Positions 1 through 6,414 of a stretch of DNA of 11,538 nt are shown one piece after another. The notes beneath the pieces are model-generated. The model did not search any database. It saw nothing but the letters and a program-made list of their open reading frames with translations, and had not been told where the DNA came from. Position 1 is the first letter of the stretch. The number at the start of each line of letters is the position of its first letter. Source of the stretch: an uncultured Chitinophagaceae bacterium (lineage in GTDB: Bacteria > Bacteroidota > Bacteroidia > Chitinophagales > Chitinophagaceae); NCBI GenBank assembly GCA_946479005.1, contig CAMLEM010000018.1:1-11538 (forward strand). Direction: 5' to 3'. The translations under genes and the position numbers were made by a program.

Positions 1-596
1 AAATTTCAAGAGCATTAGAAACCGGCTCCCTGCCTTCTTTCCCCGATGAAGTTGGTACCGTGATCGCGCTCGACAGCAGGGGCCTGATCACGGATGAAGT
101 CCATTATGATAAAGAATGGCACTTCAGGCTCATCACCGAACCCAGGGGTGTTTCCCTGGAGAGGCTGGATCCGGCAATGAAAAGCCAGGACCCGATGAAC
201 TGGCGCAGCGCATCATCCACAGCAGGGTTTGGAACGCCGGGGTATGTCAATTCACAATTCACGGGGGCTGCAGTCCCGGAGAACAGCCTGGGCCTGGATT
301 CGAAGAGTTTTTCACCTGACAATGATGGAAGGAATGATGTGCTGAGGATCCTTTATGAGCTCCCGGAACCTGGATATATGGCAACGATTCGGGCTTTTGA
401 TCTTTCAGGTCGCGTAGTGAGAATCATTGCAAACAACCAACTTGCGGGGATAAAAGGTGCCTGGACCTGGGACGGACTGGATCATAAGGGGATGAAACTC
501 CCCCCTGGATTATATGTGATCAGTGCCGAACTGTTCAACCTGGAGGGGAAAATTCAACGAATCAGGCTTCCCGTGGCGATCGTTAAAAGCTATTGA
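1..596 (+). CDS. Secreted lamin-tail-domain protein with FlgD-like C-terminus (3' fragment)
   Basis: The reading frame is open from the first complete codon (base 3) to the TGA-free TAA/TGA stop before 597, so only the C-terminal ~197 residues are present; the GTG at 60 is internal and not a credible start. The first part ends in a segment typical of lamin tail domains (VSLERLDP, then DPMNWRSASS and FGTPGYVNSQ). After a short linker comes an FlgD Ig-like module: SFSPDNDGRNDVLRI, a central FDLSGRVVR, then TWDGLDHKG and LPPGLYVI. In Bacteroidota such lamin-tail plus FlgD-like tails sit at the C-terminus of large exported proteins and often act like the tails used for type IX secretion. The role of the missing N-terminal part cannot be judged. 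Domain call is good; export route is inferred. Confidence 0.85.
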   Translation, partial: ISRALETGSLPSFPDEVGTVIALDSRGLITDEVHYDKEWHFRLITEPRGVSLERLDPAMKSQDPMNWRSASSTAGFGTPGYVNSQFTGAAVPENSLGLDSKSFSPDNDGRNDVLRILYELPEPGYMATIRAFDLSGRVVRIIANNQLAGIKGAWTWDGLDHKGMKLPPGLYVISAELFNLEGKIQRIRLPVAIVKSY

Positions 597-661
597 AGGC
601 CTCTTTTTTTGATACGATTGGAAATGTATTAAAAACCCAAAACTGGCATAATAATTTATGT

Positions 662-688
662 TTTATGAATGTCTTCCTGATTCATAAA
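662..688. repeat. Perfect 9-bp inverted repeat upstream of the YtxH gene
   Basis: TTTATGAAT (662-670) and ATTCATAAA (680-688) are exact reverse complements separated by 9 bases, with half-sites 18 bp apart start to start. It ends 17 bp before the ATG at 706. No T-run follows it, so it is not a normal terminator. A weak -7-like TATGTTTT at 657-664 overlaps the left arm. It could be a regulator binding site or a 5' leader hairpin. Confidence 0.55.
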
Positions 689-705
689 CCTTAAATTTTA
701 TTAAT

Positions 706-936
706 ATGAGTTCTAAACTGTTGCTCGGATTCGCCACTGGAGTGTTGGTGGGTATGCTTTTCGCCCCGGAAAAGGGTTCAGAAACCCGTAAAAAGATCTC
801 GGAAAAAGGTTCCGACCTGAAAACCCGCTTTTCTGATTTCATTGACAGCCTCAGCAATAAGGCTGACGAAGCGGTGGATGATTTCGCTTCTGAAGCGAAT
901 GGCTTTGCTTCAAAAGCCAAACAAAGTTTTACCTAA
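706..936 (+). CDS. YtxH-family small membrane protein
   Basis: This 76-residue protein has the YtxH layout: a short N-terminal hydrophobic segment (about residues 4-19, small-residue rich with GFATGVLVGMLFAP), the typical APEKGSETRKKI turn into a basic region, and a polar, alternating-charge helix to the end (about 25-75) that is probably amphipathic or coiled. The family is widespread and often stress- or envelope-related, but no biochemical function is established. The ATG at 706 is the only reasonable start. A bidirectional terminator follows 14 bp after the stop and a perfect inverted repeat lies just upstream, so it is probably a single-gene transcript. It faces a second tiny membrane protein gene on the opposite strand. 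Confidence 0.85.
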   Translation: MSSKLLLGFATGVLVGMLFAPEKGSETRKKISEKGSDLKTRFSDFIDSLSNKADEAVDDFASEANGFASKAKQSFT

Positions 937-950
937 AAGAACGCGAGGCA

Positions 951-988
951 AAAAAAAGCGGGTAGACCAGTGGTTTACCCGCTTTTTT
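951..988. terminator. Bidirectional rho-independent terminator
   Basis: A 16-bp stem (953-968 with 972-987, one G-T pair, core GCGGGTAGACC/GGTTTACCCGC) has a 3-base loop (969-971) and is flanked by seven A on the left and six T on the right. It therefore forms a stem plus U-tract on either strand. It lies between the convergent genes ending at 936 (plus) and 998 (minus) and can end both transcripts. Confidence 0.92.
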
Positions 989-997
989 CGTGCCTTT

Positions 998-1186
998 TCA
1001 GACGGCCGGAGTGTCAGTTGTTACCGGCGACTGTGTCATTTTTGCCTTTGCAAAAACGTCGGTCTTGTGTCTTGATCTCGCCGGCTCAGTTGTAGTGGAG
1101 GTAGTCCTCCCGCGGCGCCTGTAAAGGTAAACGAGTCCTGATGCGATCACGGCGGCAGCGATGCCGATTCCAAGTTTCTTATTCAT
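998..1186 (-). CDS. Small single-pass membrane protein, unknown function
   Basis: This 62-residue protein is not recognised as a named family. It starts MNKKLGIGIAAAVIASGLVY: a basic N-terminus and one hydrophobic segment (about residues 5-22), followed by a strongly basic stretch YRRRGR that would stay cytoplasmic, and then a polar, Thr/Ser/Lys-rich tail to the end. The start is 30 bp downstream of the kinase stop on the same strand, and no terminator lies between, so it is probably the second gene of the kinase transcript. The strong terminator at 951-988 lies 9 bp past its stop, which supports it being a real expressed gene. The design resembles the convergent YtxH-type protein, without sequence identity that I can claim. 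Confidence 0.65.
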   Translation of the reverse strand: MNKKLGIGIAAAVIASGLVYLYRRRGRTTSTTTEPARSRHKTDVFAKAKMTQSPVTTDTPAV

Positions 1187-1216
1187 AAAATCAGTTTATG
1201 AACAAGGCCGCAACAG

Positions 1217-2140
1217 TTATACCAATTCGATGTCGAAACTTACCAATTGCCTGAATTGTTCGATCCTTGAACTGATCTCTCTCCGCGTGATCTCTTTCAG
1301 GCGGGTGGGACCGAATTTTTCTACGCAGAAGCTTGCCATTGCCGAACCCACAATGATTCCCCGTTTCATATTTTCGAAGGAAATATCGCCCGAGCTCGAG
1401 ATATGTCCCATAAATCCCCCGGCAAAACTATCGCCTGCGCCGGTGGGATCGAAGACGTCTTCCAGCGGTAGGGCCGGTGCAAAGAAAACGTTGTCGCCGT
1501 GAAATAATAATGCCCCGTGTTCGCCTTTCTTAATGATCAGGAACTGGGGGCCCATATTCATTATTTTCTTCGCTGCTTTCACGAGAGAGAACTGTCCGCT
1601 CAGTTGACGGGCCTCCGCATCATTCACCATCAGCAGGTCCACGTGCTGCAATGCAATTTCCAGGTCGCTCATTGTCGTTTCCATCCAGAAATTCATTGTA
1701 TCCATCGCAATGAGCTTGGGGCGGCGGCTCATCTGGTTGATCACGCTTAGCTGGATGCTGGGCATCAGGTTGCCGAGCATCAGGAACTCCGATTCACGGT
1801 ATTCATCCGGAACCACTGGGGCAAAATCGGCCAGTACGTTCAGATCGGTGACCAGGGTATCCCTGGCATTCATATCTTCCTGGTAGCGGCCGCTCCAGAA
1901 AAATGATTTCTTGTCGGGTACCACCACTACCCCGTCGAGATCCACCCCCCGGCTTTTCAACTCTTCCATCTCCTCCCCCGGAAAATCATATCCCACGATG
2001 GAGATCTGGTGCACGGGCTTAACAAAATTGCTGGCGGCATAGGCCACATAGGTGGCGGAGCCGCCTACGATCTTATCCGTTTTGCCAAAAGGGGTTTCAA
2101 TAGCGTCAAAAGCCATTGTTCCAACAGAGATCAGCGACAT
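1217..2140 (-). CDS. PfkB-family (ribokinase-like) carbohydrate or nucleoside kinase
   Basis: This 307-residue protein has the length and motifs of the PfkB/ribokinase superfamily, which phosphorylates a sugar or nucleoside hydroxyl using ATP. Visible landmarks are the N-terminal strand MSLISVGTMAFD, the substrate-lid glycine motif GGSATYVAYAA (26-36), the mid-protein VNDAEARQLSG (172-182), IIKKGEHGALL (202-212) and the second PfkB signature DPTGAGDSFAGGF (231-243). In that signature D237 is the expected catalytic base and GAGD forms the anion hole. The sequence looks closer to the adenosine kinase/ribokinase side than to 6-phosphofructokinase, but the substrate cannot be read from sequence. 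It has a good -7 box 65-72 bp upstream and is probably co-transcribed with the 62-residue membrane protein. It has no obvious tie to the phenylacetate genes. Confidence 0.9.
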   Translation of the reverse strand: MSLISVGTMAFDAIETPFGKTDKIVGGSATYVAYAASNFVKPVHQISIVGYDFPGEEMEELKSRGVDLDGVVVVPDKKSFFWSGRYQEDMNARDTLVTDLNVLADFAPVVPDEYRESEFLMLGNLMPSIQLSVINQMSRRPKLIAMDTMNFWMETTMSDLEIALQHVDLLMVNDAEARQLSGQFSLVKAAKKIMNMGPQFLIIKKGEHGALLFHGDNVFFAPALPLEDVFDPTGAGDSFAGGFMGHISSSGDISFENMKRGIIVGSAMASFCVEKFGPTRLKEITRREISSRIEQFRQLVSFDIELV

Positions 2141-2191
2141 TCTATTTATTTTATTAGATTAGGAGCGCAACTTTCCATTTAAAAAGCCAGT

Positions 2192-2199
2192 CTGTACAG
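2192..2199. promoter_or_regulatory. Palindrome CTGTACAG near the kinase transcription start
   Basis: This perfect 8-bp palindrome lies 5 bp downstream of the minus-strand -7 box (2205-2212), at about the expected +1 of the kinase transcript. A repressor site is possible, but a single short palindrome is weak evidence. Confidence 0.25.
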
Positions 2200-2204
2200 G
2201 CGTG

Positions 2205-2212
2205 CAAACCTA
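2205..2212 (-). promoter_or_regulatory. Bacteroidota -7 box for the kinase gene
   Basis: Read on the minus strand this is TAGGTTTG, a full match to the Bacteroidota sigma-A -7 consensus TAnnTTTG. The expected start of transcription is around 2198, giving a leader of about 58 bases. I see no clear TTTG at the -33 position. Confidence 0.6.
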
Positions 2213-2247
2213 CACGAATTTAATTTAGCTCCTTAAAAAATCCCCCT

Positions 2248-2255
2248 TAGCTTCG
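2248..2255 (+). promoter_or_regulatory. Possible -7 box for the exported protein at 2265
   Basis: TAGCTTCG matches TAnnTTTG in 7 of 8 positions and lies 9 bp before the ATG, which would leave an almost leaderless transcript. A -33 element is not convincing (only a TTTAG at 2224-2228). Confidence 0.4.
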
Positions 2256-2264
2256 ACAGGATCT

Positions 2265-2777
2265 ATGAAAAGAACAATACTCTCTCTTTTGCTTTGTTTC
2301 CTGCTGCTCAGGGGATCTGCCCAACTGGATACGGCCTATGTTCACCAGCGGATCAGCCAGTGTGCAGACAGCCTGGCTGCCGGTTTTTTAAGGGGCGACT
2401 GGGAACTGTATGCAAAATATACCTACCCGCCTCTCATCGGCGCGATCGGTGGGAAAGAAGCCTTCATCAAAAAAATGAAAGAAAGCTTCGACGAGATCCC
2501 TGATACAAGCTGGAAACGGTACGAACCCGGAATGATCCTGCAGGTGGTGAAAACCACCTACGATATCCAGGCCGTGGTGGAACTTCATTCACTGATCGAA
2601 TGGCAGGGATTGCGGATAACATCCACGCATCATCTCATTGCTGAATCGTGGAATGGGGGACAACACTGGACTTTCTTCGATACACAGAATGACCTGGAGA
2701 AAACCCGTCAGATCAAACGGGACCTCAGCCCTTTGTTGCAGGTTCCTCCCAAACAGGAAAAGGTGGAAGCCCGGTAG
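2265..2777 (+). CDS. Exported protein, possible NTF2-like fold
   Basis: This 170-residue protein begins with a Sec signal peptide (MKRTILSLLLCFLLLRGSAQ, cleavage likely after residue 20). The mature part starts with a helix containing CADSLAAGFLRGDWELYAKY, then a GGKEAFIKKM segment and strands ending in HHLIAESWNGGQHWTFFDT. That order (helices with a dose-like 'falls or works' segment, a plug of Gly, then a curved sheet) is reminiscent of SnoaL/NTF2-like proteins, but this is a pattern impression and not a firm family match. It would act in the periplasm or at the surface. It ends 18 bp before the TetR gene on the same strand. That gene has its own -7 box, so a shared transcript is possible but not required. 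The function is unknown. Confidence 0.8.
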   Translation: MKRTILSLLLCFLLLRGSAQLDTAYVHQRISQCADSLAAGFLRGDWELYAKYTYPPLIGAIGGKEAFIKKMKESFDEIPDTSWKRYEPGMILQVVKTTYDIQAVVELHSLIEWQGLRITSTHHLIAESWNGGQHWTFFDTQNDLEKTRQIKRDLSPLLQVPPKQEKVEAR

Positions 2778-2782
2778 TGCGT

Positions 2783-2790
2783 TATCTTTG
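2783..2790 (+). promoter_or_regulatory. -7 box of the TetR gene, implying a leaderless mRNA
   Basis: TATCTTTG is an exact match to TAnnTTTG and sits only 5 bases before the ATG at 2796. Transcription normally starts a few bases past this box, so the mRNA would begin at or very near the start codon. No -33 TTTG is evident. Confidence 0.6.
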
Positions 2791-2795
2791 GCTTT

Positions 2796-3380
2796 ATGCC
2801 TCACCGCAGAAAAGCTTCCAAAAAAGACCTCATCATCCAAAAAGCATCGTCGATGTTCAGGGAAAAAGGTTTTCCTGCCACATCGATGCGTGACCTGGCT
2901 GAGTCGGTGGGCATCGAAGCGGCCAGTTTATACAATCACATCCAGTCAAAGGCCGAAATTCTCCAGGAGATCATTTTCCGCACAGCCAATGAGTGCAATG
3001 TACACCTGGAGAGCGTGGCGATGCCTACCGTGCCCGCCATCCGCCGCATTGAAGCCCTGATCCGGTTCCACGTGCATATGATGCTGAACCGTTTCGATGA
3101 TTATTATGTGATGGTGAACGAATGGCATCATCTCACGGAACCTTATCTCACCACCTTCGTCACCCAGCGCCGAACCTATGTTCAGAAGCTTGAAGCGATG
3201 ATCAATGAAGGCATCCGAAACAGGGAACTGCGCCCCGTGTTGCCTTATGTGGCGATGCTTACGATCCTTTCCTCTGTTCGCGGTTTGGAATTCTGGCATC
3301 GTAGCAACAAAAGGATCAGCCCGATGGAACTTGAAGATAACCTGGTGAATCACCTGCTCTATGGACTGAAAAAGAACTGA
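2796..3380 (+). CDS. TetR/AcrR-family regulator, probable controller of the paa genes
   Basis: This 194-residue protein has an N-terminal TetR DNA-binding domain: helix 1 with KKDLIIQKASSMFREKGF, then a helix-turn-helix at about 29-52 (TSMRDLAESVGIEAASLYNH, followed by IQSKAEIL). The C-terminal ~130 residues are the helical ligand-binding and dimer domain, with no family motif I can name. Its gene ends one base before the paaE start codon, so the two are almost certainly co-transcribed. TetR-type PaaR proteins that respond to phenylacetyl-CoA are known in other phyla. By position this protein would do the same job, probably as a repressor, but ligand and operator are inferred. I found no convincing palindromic operator near its own promoter or at the paaA promoter. 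Confidence 0.88.
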   Translation: MPHRRKASKKDLIIQKASSMFREKGFPATSMRDLAESVGIEAASLYNHIQSKAEILQEIIFRTANECNVHLESVAMPTVPAIRRIEALIRFHVHMMLNRFDDYYVMVNEWHHLTEPYLTTFVTQRRTYVQKLEAMINEGIRNRELRPVLPYVAMLTILSSVRGLEFWHRSNKRISPMELEDNLVNHLLYGLKKN

Positions 3381-3381
3381 T

Positions 3382-4461
3382 ATGTCGATCCATTTTCATA
3401 AAATAAAGGTCAAAGAAGTTAGAAGGGAAACTGCGGATTGTGTTTCTGTGTCATTCGAGATCCCGGAAACATTGAAAAATGATTTCCGGTTTCAACAGGG
3501 ACAGAGCCTCACGATGAGGGCGATGATCGATGGGGAAGAAGTGAGGCGAACTTATTCCATTTGCTCCTCGCCCCTGGAAAATGAATGGCGGGTGGCCATT
3601 AAAAGAGTGGAGGGCGGGCTTTTTTCAGGGTTCGCCAATGAAAAGCTCCGGGCGGGCGATCAACTGGAAGTGATGCCCCCGGTGGGTAAATTTTATACCG
3701 AGCTTGACCGGAAACACAGAAAGAAATACCTCGCCTTTGCCGCCGGCAGCGGGATCACTCCCGTGATCTCCATCATCAAAACGACGCTGCAAACCGAACC
3801 CGGAAGCGAATTCACCCTTGTGTTCGGGAACAGGAGCCGCGCTTCCATCATTTTCTTCGAAGAGCTGGAAGCCCTCAAGAACCTTTATATGAAAAGATTT
3901 ACGCTCATCCACGTTTTGAGCAGGGAGAGAACGGAAACCGCCCTGAATTCCGGGAGGCTGGATGAGGAAAAGCTGGATGCACTCCAAAAGGTCATTCCTT
4001 ACACATTAATGGATGAGATCTTCATTTGCGGGCCGGAAGCAATGATCTTCTGCATTCGCGACTATATGGAACGCAAGGGTATCGATAAAAAGAAACTCCA
4101 TTTCGAACTCTTTACTACACCCGGTGTGAAGACCAATACAGTAAGAAAAAAAGAGACCGTGCGTGAAGGGGGGCCAGTGAGCCAGGTCCAGATGAAGATC
4201 GATGGGCGAACGATCGGGTTCCCACTCAGCCTGCAATCGGAAACCAGCTTGCTGGATGCCGCCTTGCAGCAGGGCGCCGATCTTCCTTATGCCTGCAAGG
4301 GGGGCGTATGCTGCACCTGCAAGGCCAAACTGGTGGAGGGAGAGGTTTCAATGGATGTTCACTGGGGCCTGGAGGAAGACGAGATCGAAAAAGGGTTCGT
4401 GCTCACCTGTCAAAGTCATCCGAAATCGGACCGCGTGGTGCTGGATTTCGATGTGAAATGA
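3382..4461 (+). CDS. paaE: Phenylacetyl-CoA 1,2-epoxidase reductase subunit PaaE
   Basis: PaaE passes electrons from NAD(P)H through FAD and a 2Fe-2S cluster to the diiron centre of PaaA. The 359-residue length matches the family (about 356). Three domains appear in order. An FR-type FAD domain (about 1-105) carries RRTYSICSSP at 55-64 (RxYS flavin motif). An NAD(P)-binding domain (about 110-235) carries AAGSGITPVIS at 120-130 and CGPEAM at 216-221. A linker is followed by a plant-type ferredoxin domain (about 268-359) with cluster ligands C305, C310, C313 and C343 (CX4CX2CX29C). All key residues are present. It follows the TetR gene by one base and is separated from paaA by an exported unknown gene; in enterobacteria paaE instead follows paaD. 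Confidence 0.96.
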   Translation: MSIHFHKIKVKEVRRETADCVSVSFEIPETLKNDFRFQQGQSLTMRAMIDGEEVRRTYSICSSPLENEWRVAIKRVEGGLFSGFANEKLRAGDQLEVMPPVGKFYTELDRKHRKKYLAFAAGSGITPVISIIKTTLQTEPGSEFTLVFGNRSRASIIFFEELEALKNLYMKRFTLIHVLSRERTETALNSGRLDEEKLDALQKVIPYTLMDEIFICGPEAMIFCIRDYMERKGIDKKKLHFELFTTPGVKTNTVRKKETVREGGPVSQVQMKIDGRTIGFPLSLQSETSLLDAALQQGADLPYACKGGVCCTCKAKLVEGEVSMDVHWGLEEDEIEKGFVLTCQSHPKSDRVVLDFDVK

Positions 4462-4474
4462 TAAATCATTCAAG

Positions 4475-5038
4475 ATGAAATATTTTTTGACCCTGTTCTT
4501 ATCAGGTATCCTTCTTTCAGCTACGGCACAAACAGAAACGGAGATCAGGAAGCATTACCAGGAAGTCAATCAACAGATCCTTGAATCAAAGGAAATGGGG
4601 TATGAAGGCCCCTTCTATGGAACGCGGGTGATCACCAATACCACCGGAAAGTCCTGGCCCGCCGTAGGCCGGTTTGCCGATACCACGGATTTCTGGTACG
4701 ACGACCCTCCTGATCATTTGCCTGTTTCTGAAAGAGATCCGGGAAAAGTCCTGCTGAAAGTTAACATCCACCGCGTATCCTCCCATCTTCACATTTATGA
4801 AGAATACCTTTTTAAAAATGGCGTCCTTCTTTTCTATTATTCCCTGCAGGCTGAAGAAGGCCACGGCTGGGAAACGCGGGTTTGGTTCCATTCAAAAGGA
4901 GTTTTAAAAACCAGTACGCGGGTGAACGAATTGGAAATCACGCCTGCAGATCCGGAGTATGCCGACCTGGTACCAGATATCAATTTTATTCGTAAAAATG
5001 CCAGGGAATTACAGGAAAGTTTTGTGAAAATGATGTGA
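4475..5038 (+). CDS. Exported protein of unknown function inside the paa cluster
   Basis: I do not recognise this 187-residue protein. It starts with a clear signal peptide ([19 protein letters not shown], cleavage after about residue 19, followed by Thr), so the mature protein is periplasmic or surface-exposed; no lipobox cysteine is seen. The mature part begins with a helix ([15 protein letters not shown]) and continues with alternating strands rich in aromatic residues ([43 protein letters not shown]), suggesting a beta-rich fold. It begins 13 bp after the paaE stop, with no terminator between, and ends 67 bp before paaA, so it is probably carried on the tetR-paaE transcript. A role in phenylacetate metabolism is suggested only by position. 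It has no sequence marks of recent transfer that I can see. Confidence 0.8.
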   Translation: MKYFLTLFLSGILLSATAQTETEIRKHYQEVNQQILESKEMGYEGPFYGTRVITNTTGKSWPAVGRFADTTDFWYDDPPDHLPVSERDPGKVLLKVNIHRVSSHLHIYEEYLFKNGVLLFYYSLQAEEGHGWETRVWFHSKGVLKTSTRVNELEITPADPEYADLVPDINFIRKNARELQESFVKMM

Positions 5039-5079
5039 GCGCGGGAGCGCAGGCGGAAGGAAACGCCCTTCATTTTCAG

Positions 5080-5087
5080 TAAATTTG
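5080..5087 (+). promoter_or_regulatory. -7 box for the paaABCD operon
   Basis: TAAATTTG is an exact TAnnTTTG match 18 bp before the paaA ATG at 5106, placing the expected start near 5094 with a leader of about 12 bases. No -33 TTTG at the usual distance is seen. The box overlaps the in-frame TTG at 5085, which argues against that TTG as a start codon. Confidence 0.6.
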
Positions 5088-5105
5088 CATAGACAAAAAC
5101 GAGTT

Positions 5106-6044
5106 ATGGCGGATTTCGAAAAAATATTCCAGGACAAGATCGACAGCGAAATGAAGATCGAGCCCAAGGACTGGATGCCCGAAGCTTATCGCAAAACCAA
5201 TCTCAGGCAGATCAGCCAGCACGCGCACAGCGAGATCGTGGGAATGTTACCTGAAGGAAACTGGATCTCCCGAGCACCCACATTGAAAAGAAAAGCCATC
5301 CTGATCGCCAAGGTGCAGGATGAAGCGGGTCACGGCCTGTATCTCTATTCTGCCGCTGAGACCCTTGGAATGTCCCGGGAAGAAATGATCAATGACCTGC
5401 ACAGCGGGAAAGCAAAATATTCTTCCATTTTTAATTACCCCACCCTGAGTTGGGCGGATATGGGCGCGATCGGGTGGCTGGTGGACGGGGCAGCGATAAT
5501 GAACCAGGTGATGCTCACCCGTACTTCGTACGGACCCTATGCCCGTGCAATGGTGCGTATCTGCAAGGAGGAGAGTTTTCACCAGCGGCAGGGATTTGAG
5601 ATCCTGCTGACCCTTTCCAGGGGTTCCGCAGAACAGAAGGCAATGTGCCAGGACGCCATCAACCGATGGTGGTGGCCCTCGCTGATGATGTTCGGCCCGC
5701 GGGATAGCGAGAGCACCAACAGCGATATGAGCATCCATTGGAAGATCAAGCGGAAAAGCAATGATGAGCTAAGACAGCAATTCGTGGATATGATCGCCGA
5801 ACAGGTGAAAGTGCTGGGAATGACGCTTCCCGATGATAAATTGAAATGGAACGCGGAAAGAAAACATTACGATTTCGGGGAGATCAACTGGGACGAGTTC
5901 TGGCAGGTAGTAAAAGGAAACGGGCCCTGCAATAAACAAAGGCTCGAGGCCAGGAAGAAAGCCTGGGAAGAGGGCGCCTGGGTTCGGGAGGCCGCAGCTG
6001 CCTATGCAGAGAAAAGAAAGGCAAGAACCGAAAAAGCAGCTTAA
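5106..6044 (+). CDS. paaA: Phenylacetyl-CoA 1,2-epoxidase catalytic subunit PaaA
   Basis: PaaA is the diiron oxygenase subunit that epoxidises the aromatic ring of phenylacetyl-CoA in the cytoplasmic PaaABC(E) complex. From the ATG at 5106 it is 312 residues, close to the ~309 of the family. An in-frame TTG at 5085 would add MHRQKRV but lies inside the -7 box and is rejected. Expected diiron ligands are all visible: E43 in [10 protein letters not shown]73 and H76 in [16 protein letters not shown]127 in WLVDGAA, E156 and H159 in [11 protein letters not shown]. Other conserved blocks are RRW-like [17 protein letters not shown] and the C-terminal INWDEFWQV with GPCNKQRL. It leads a tight run paaA-paaB-paaC-paaD. 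Confidence in identity is very high. Confidence 0.97.
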   Translation: MADFEKIFQDKIDSEMKIEPKDWMPEAYRKTNLRQISQHAHSEIVGMLPEGNWISRAPTLKRKAILIAKVQDEAGHGLYLYSAAETLGMSREEMINDLHSGKAKYSSIFNYPTLSWADMGAIGWLVDGAAIMNQVMLTRTSYGPYARAMVRICKEESFHQRQGFEILLTLSRGSAEQKAMCQDAINRWWWPSLMMFGPRDSESTNSDMSIHWKIKRKSNDELRQQFVDMIAEQVKVLGMTLPDDKLKWNAERKHYDFGEINWDEFWQVVKGNGPCNKQRLEARKKAWEEGAWVREAAAAYAEKRKARTEKAA

Positions 6045-6053
6045 TTAAACGAT

Positions 6054-6413
6054 ATGACATTCCTGAGAAAATTTTATTACGGAGACATACCGGAAGACAA
6101 AACCGGCGGGAACATACAATCCGACACAACGAAGAATGACTGGCCGCTGTGGGAAGTGTTCATCAGGAGCAAACAGGGGCTCGATCATAAGCACGTGGGA
6201 AGCCTGCACGCAGCGGATGCCCAAATGGCGATCGAGAACGCCCGCGATGTTTACACCCGTCGGATGGAAGGAGTGAGCATCTGGGTGGTGGAAAGTAAGC
6301 ATATCACTGCCTCCAATCCCGAAGAAGCGGGAGAACTTTATGAGCCTGCGGTGGACAAGATCTATCGTCACCCCACTTTTTATCAATTGCCGGATGAAGT
6401 AAATCATATGTAA
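6054..6413 (+). CDS. paaB: Phenylacetyl-CoA 1,2-epoxidase subunit PaaB, N-terminally extended
   Basis: PaaB is the small subunit that holds PaaAC pairs together in the epoxidase and is needed for activity. The core is clear: WPLWEVFIRSKQGLDHKHVG, SLHAADAQMAIENARDVYTR, EGVSIWVVES and the C-terminal YRHPTFYQLPDEVNHM. At 119 residues it is longer than the ~95-residue enterobacterial protein because about 25 residues precede the core (MTFLRKFYYGDIPEDKTGG, then NIQSDTTKND). No internal ATG, GTG or TTG between the first codon and the core could serve as a later start, so the extension appears genuine. It starts 9 bp after paaA and ends one base before the paaC ATG, consistent with one transcript. 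Confidence 0.96.
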   Translation: MTFLRKFYYGDIPEDKTGGNIQSDTTKNDWPLWEVFIRSKQGLDHKHVGSLHAADAQMAIENARDVYTRRMEGVSIWVVESKHITASNPEEAGELYEPAVDKIYRHPTFYQLPDEVNHM

Positions 6414-6414
6414 G

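Noticed and set aside
597..611. T-run after the first gene as a terminator
   Set aside because: There are eight T, but only the loopless 6-bp palindrome AGGCCT precedes them, so no usable stem forms.
1161..1502. 113-residue plus-strand frame opposite the kinase
   Set aside because: It is antisense to the conserved PfkB C-terminal region, including part of the signature, and has no recognisable features.
2638..3060. 140-residue plus-strand frame overlapping the 2265 gene and the TetR gene
   Set aside because: It spans two well-supported genes in another frame, has no domain or signal, and its composition looks like a shifted reading of them.
5056..5071. GAAGG/CCTTC inverted repeat before paaA as a TetR operator
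   Set aside because: Only 5 bp per arm with a 6-base spacer; this is expected by chance in this composition, and there is no matching copy near tetR.
5247..5738. 163-residue minus-strand frame opposite paaA
   Set aside because: Antisense shadow of a strongly conserved gene; no promoter or domain.
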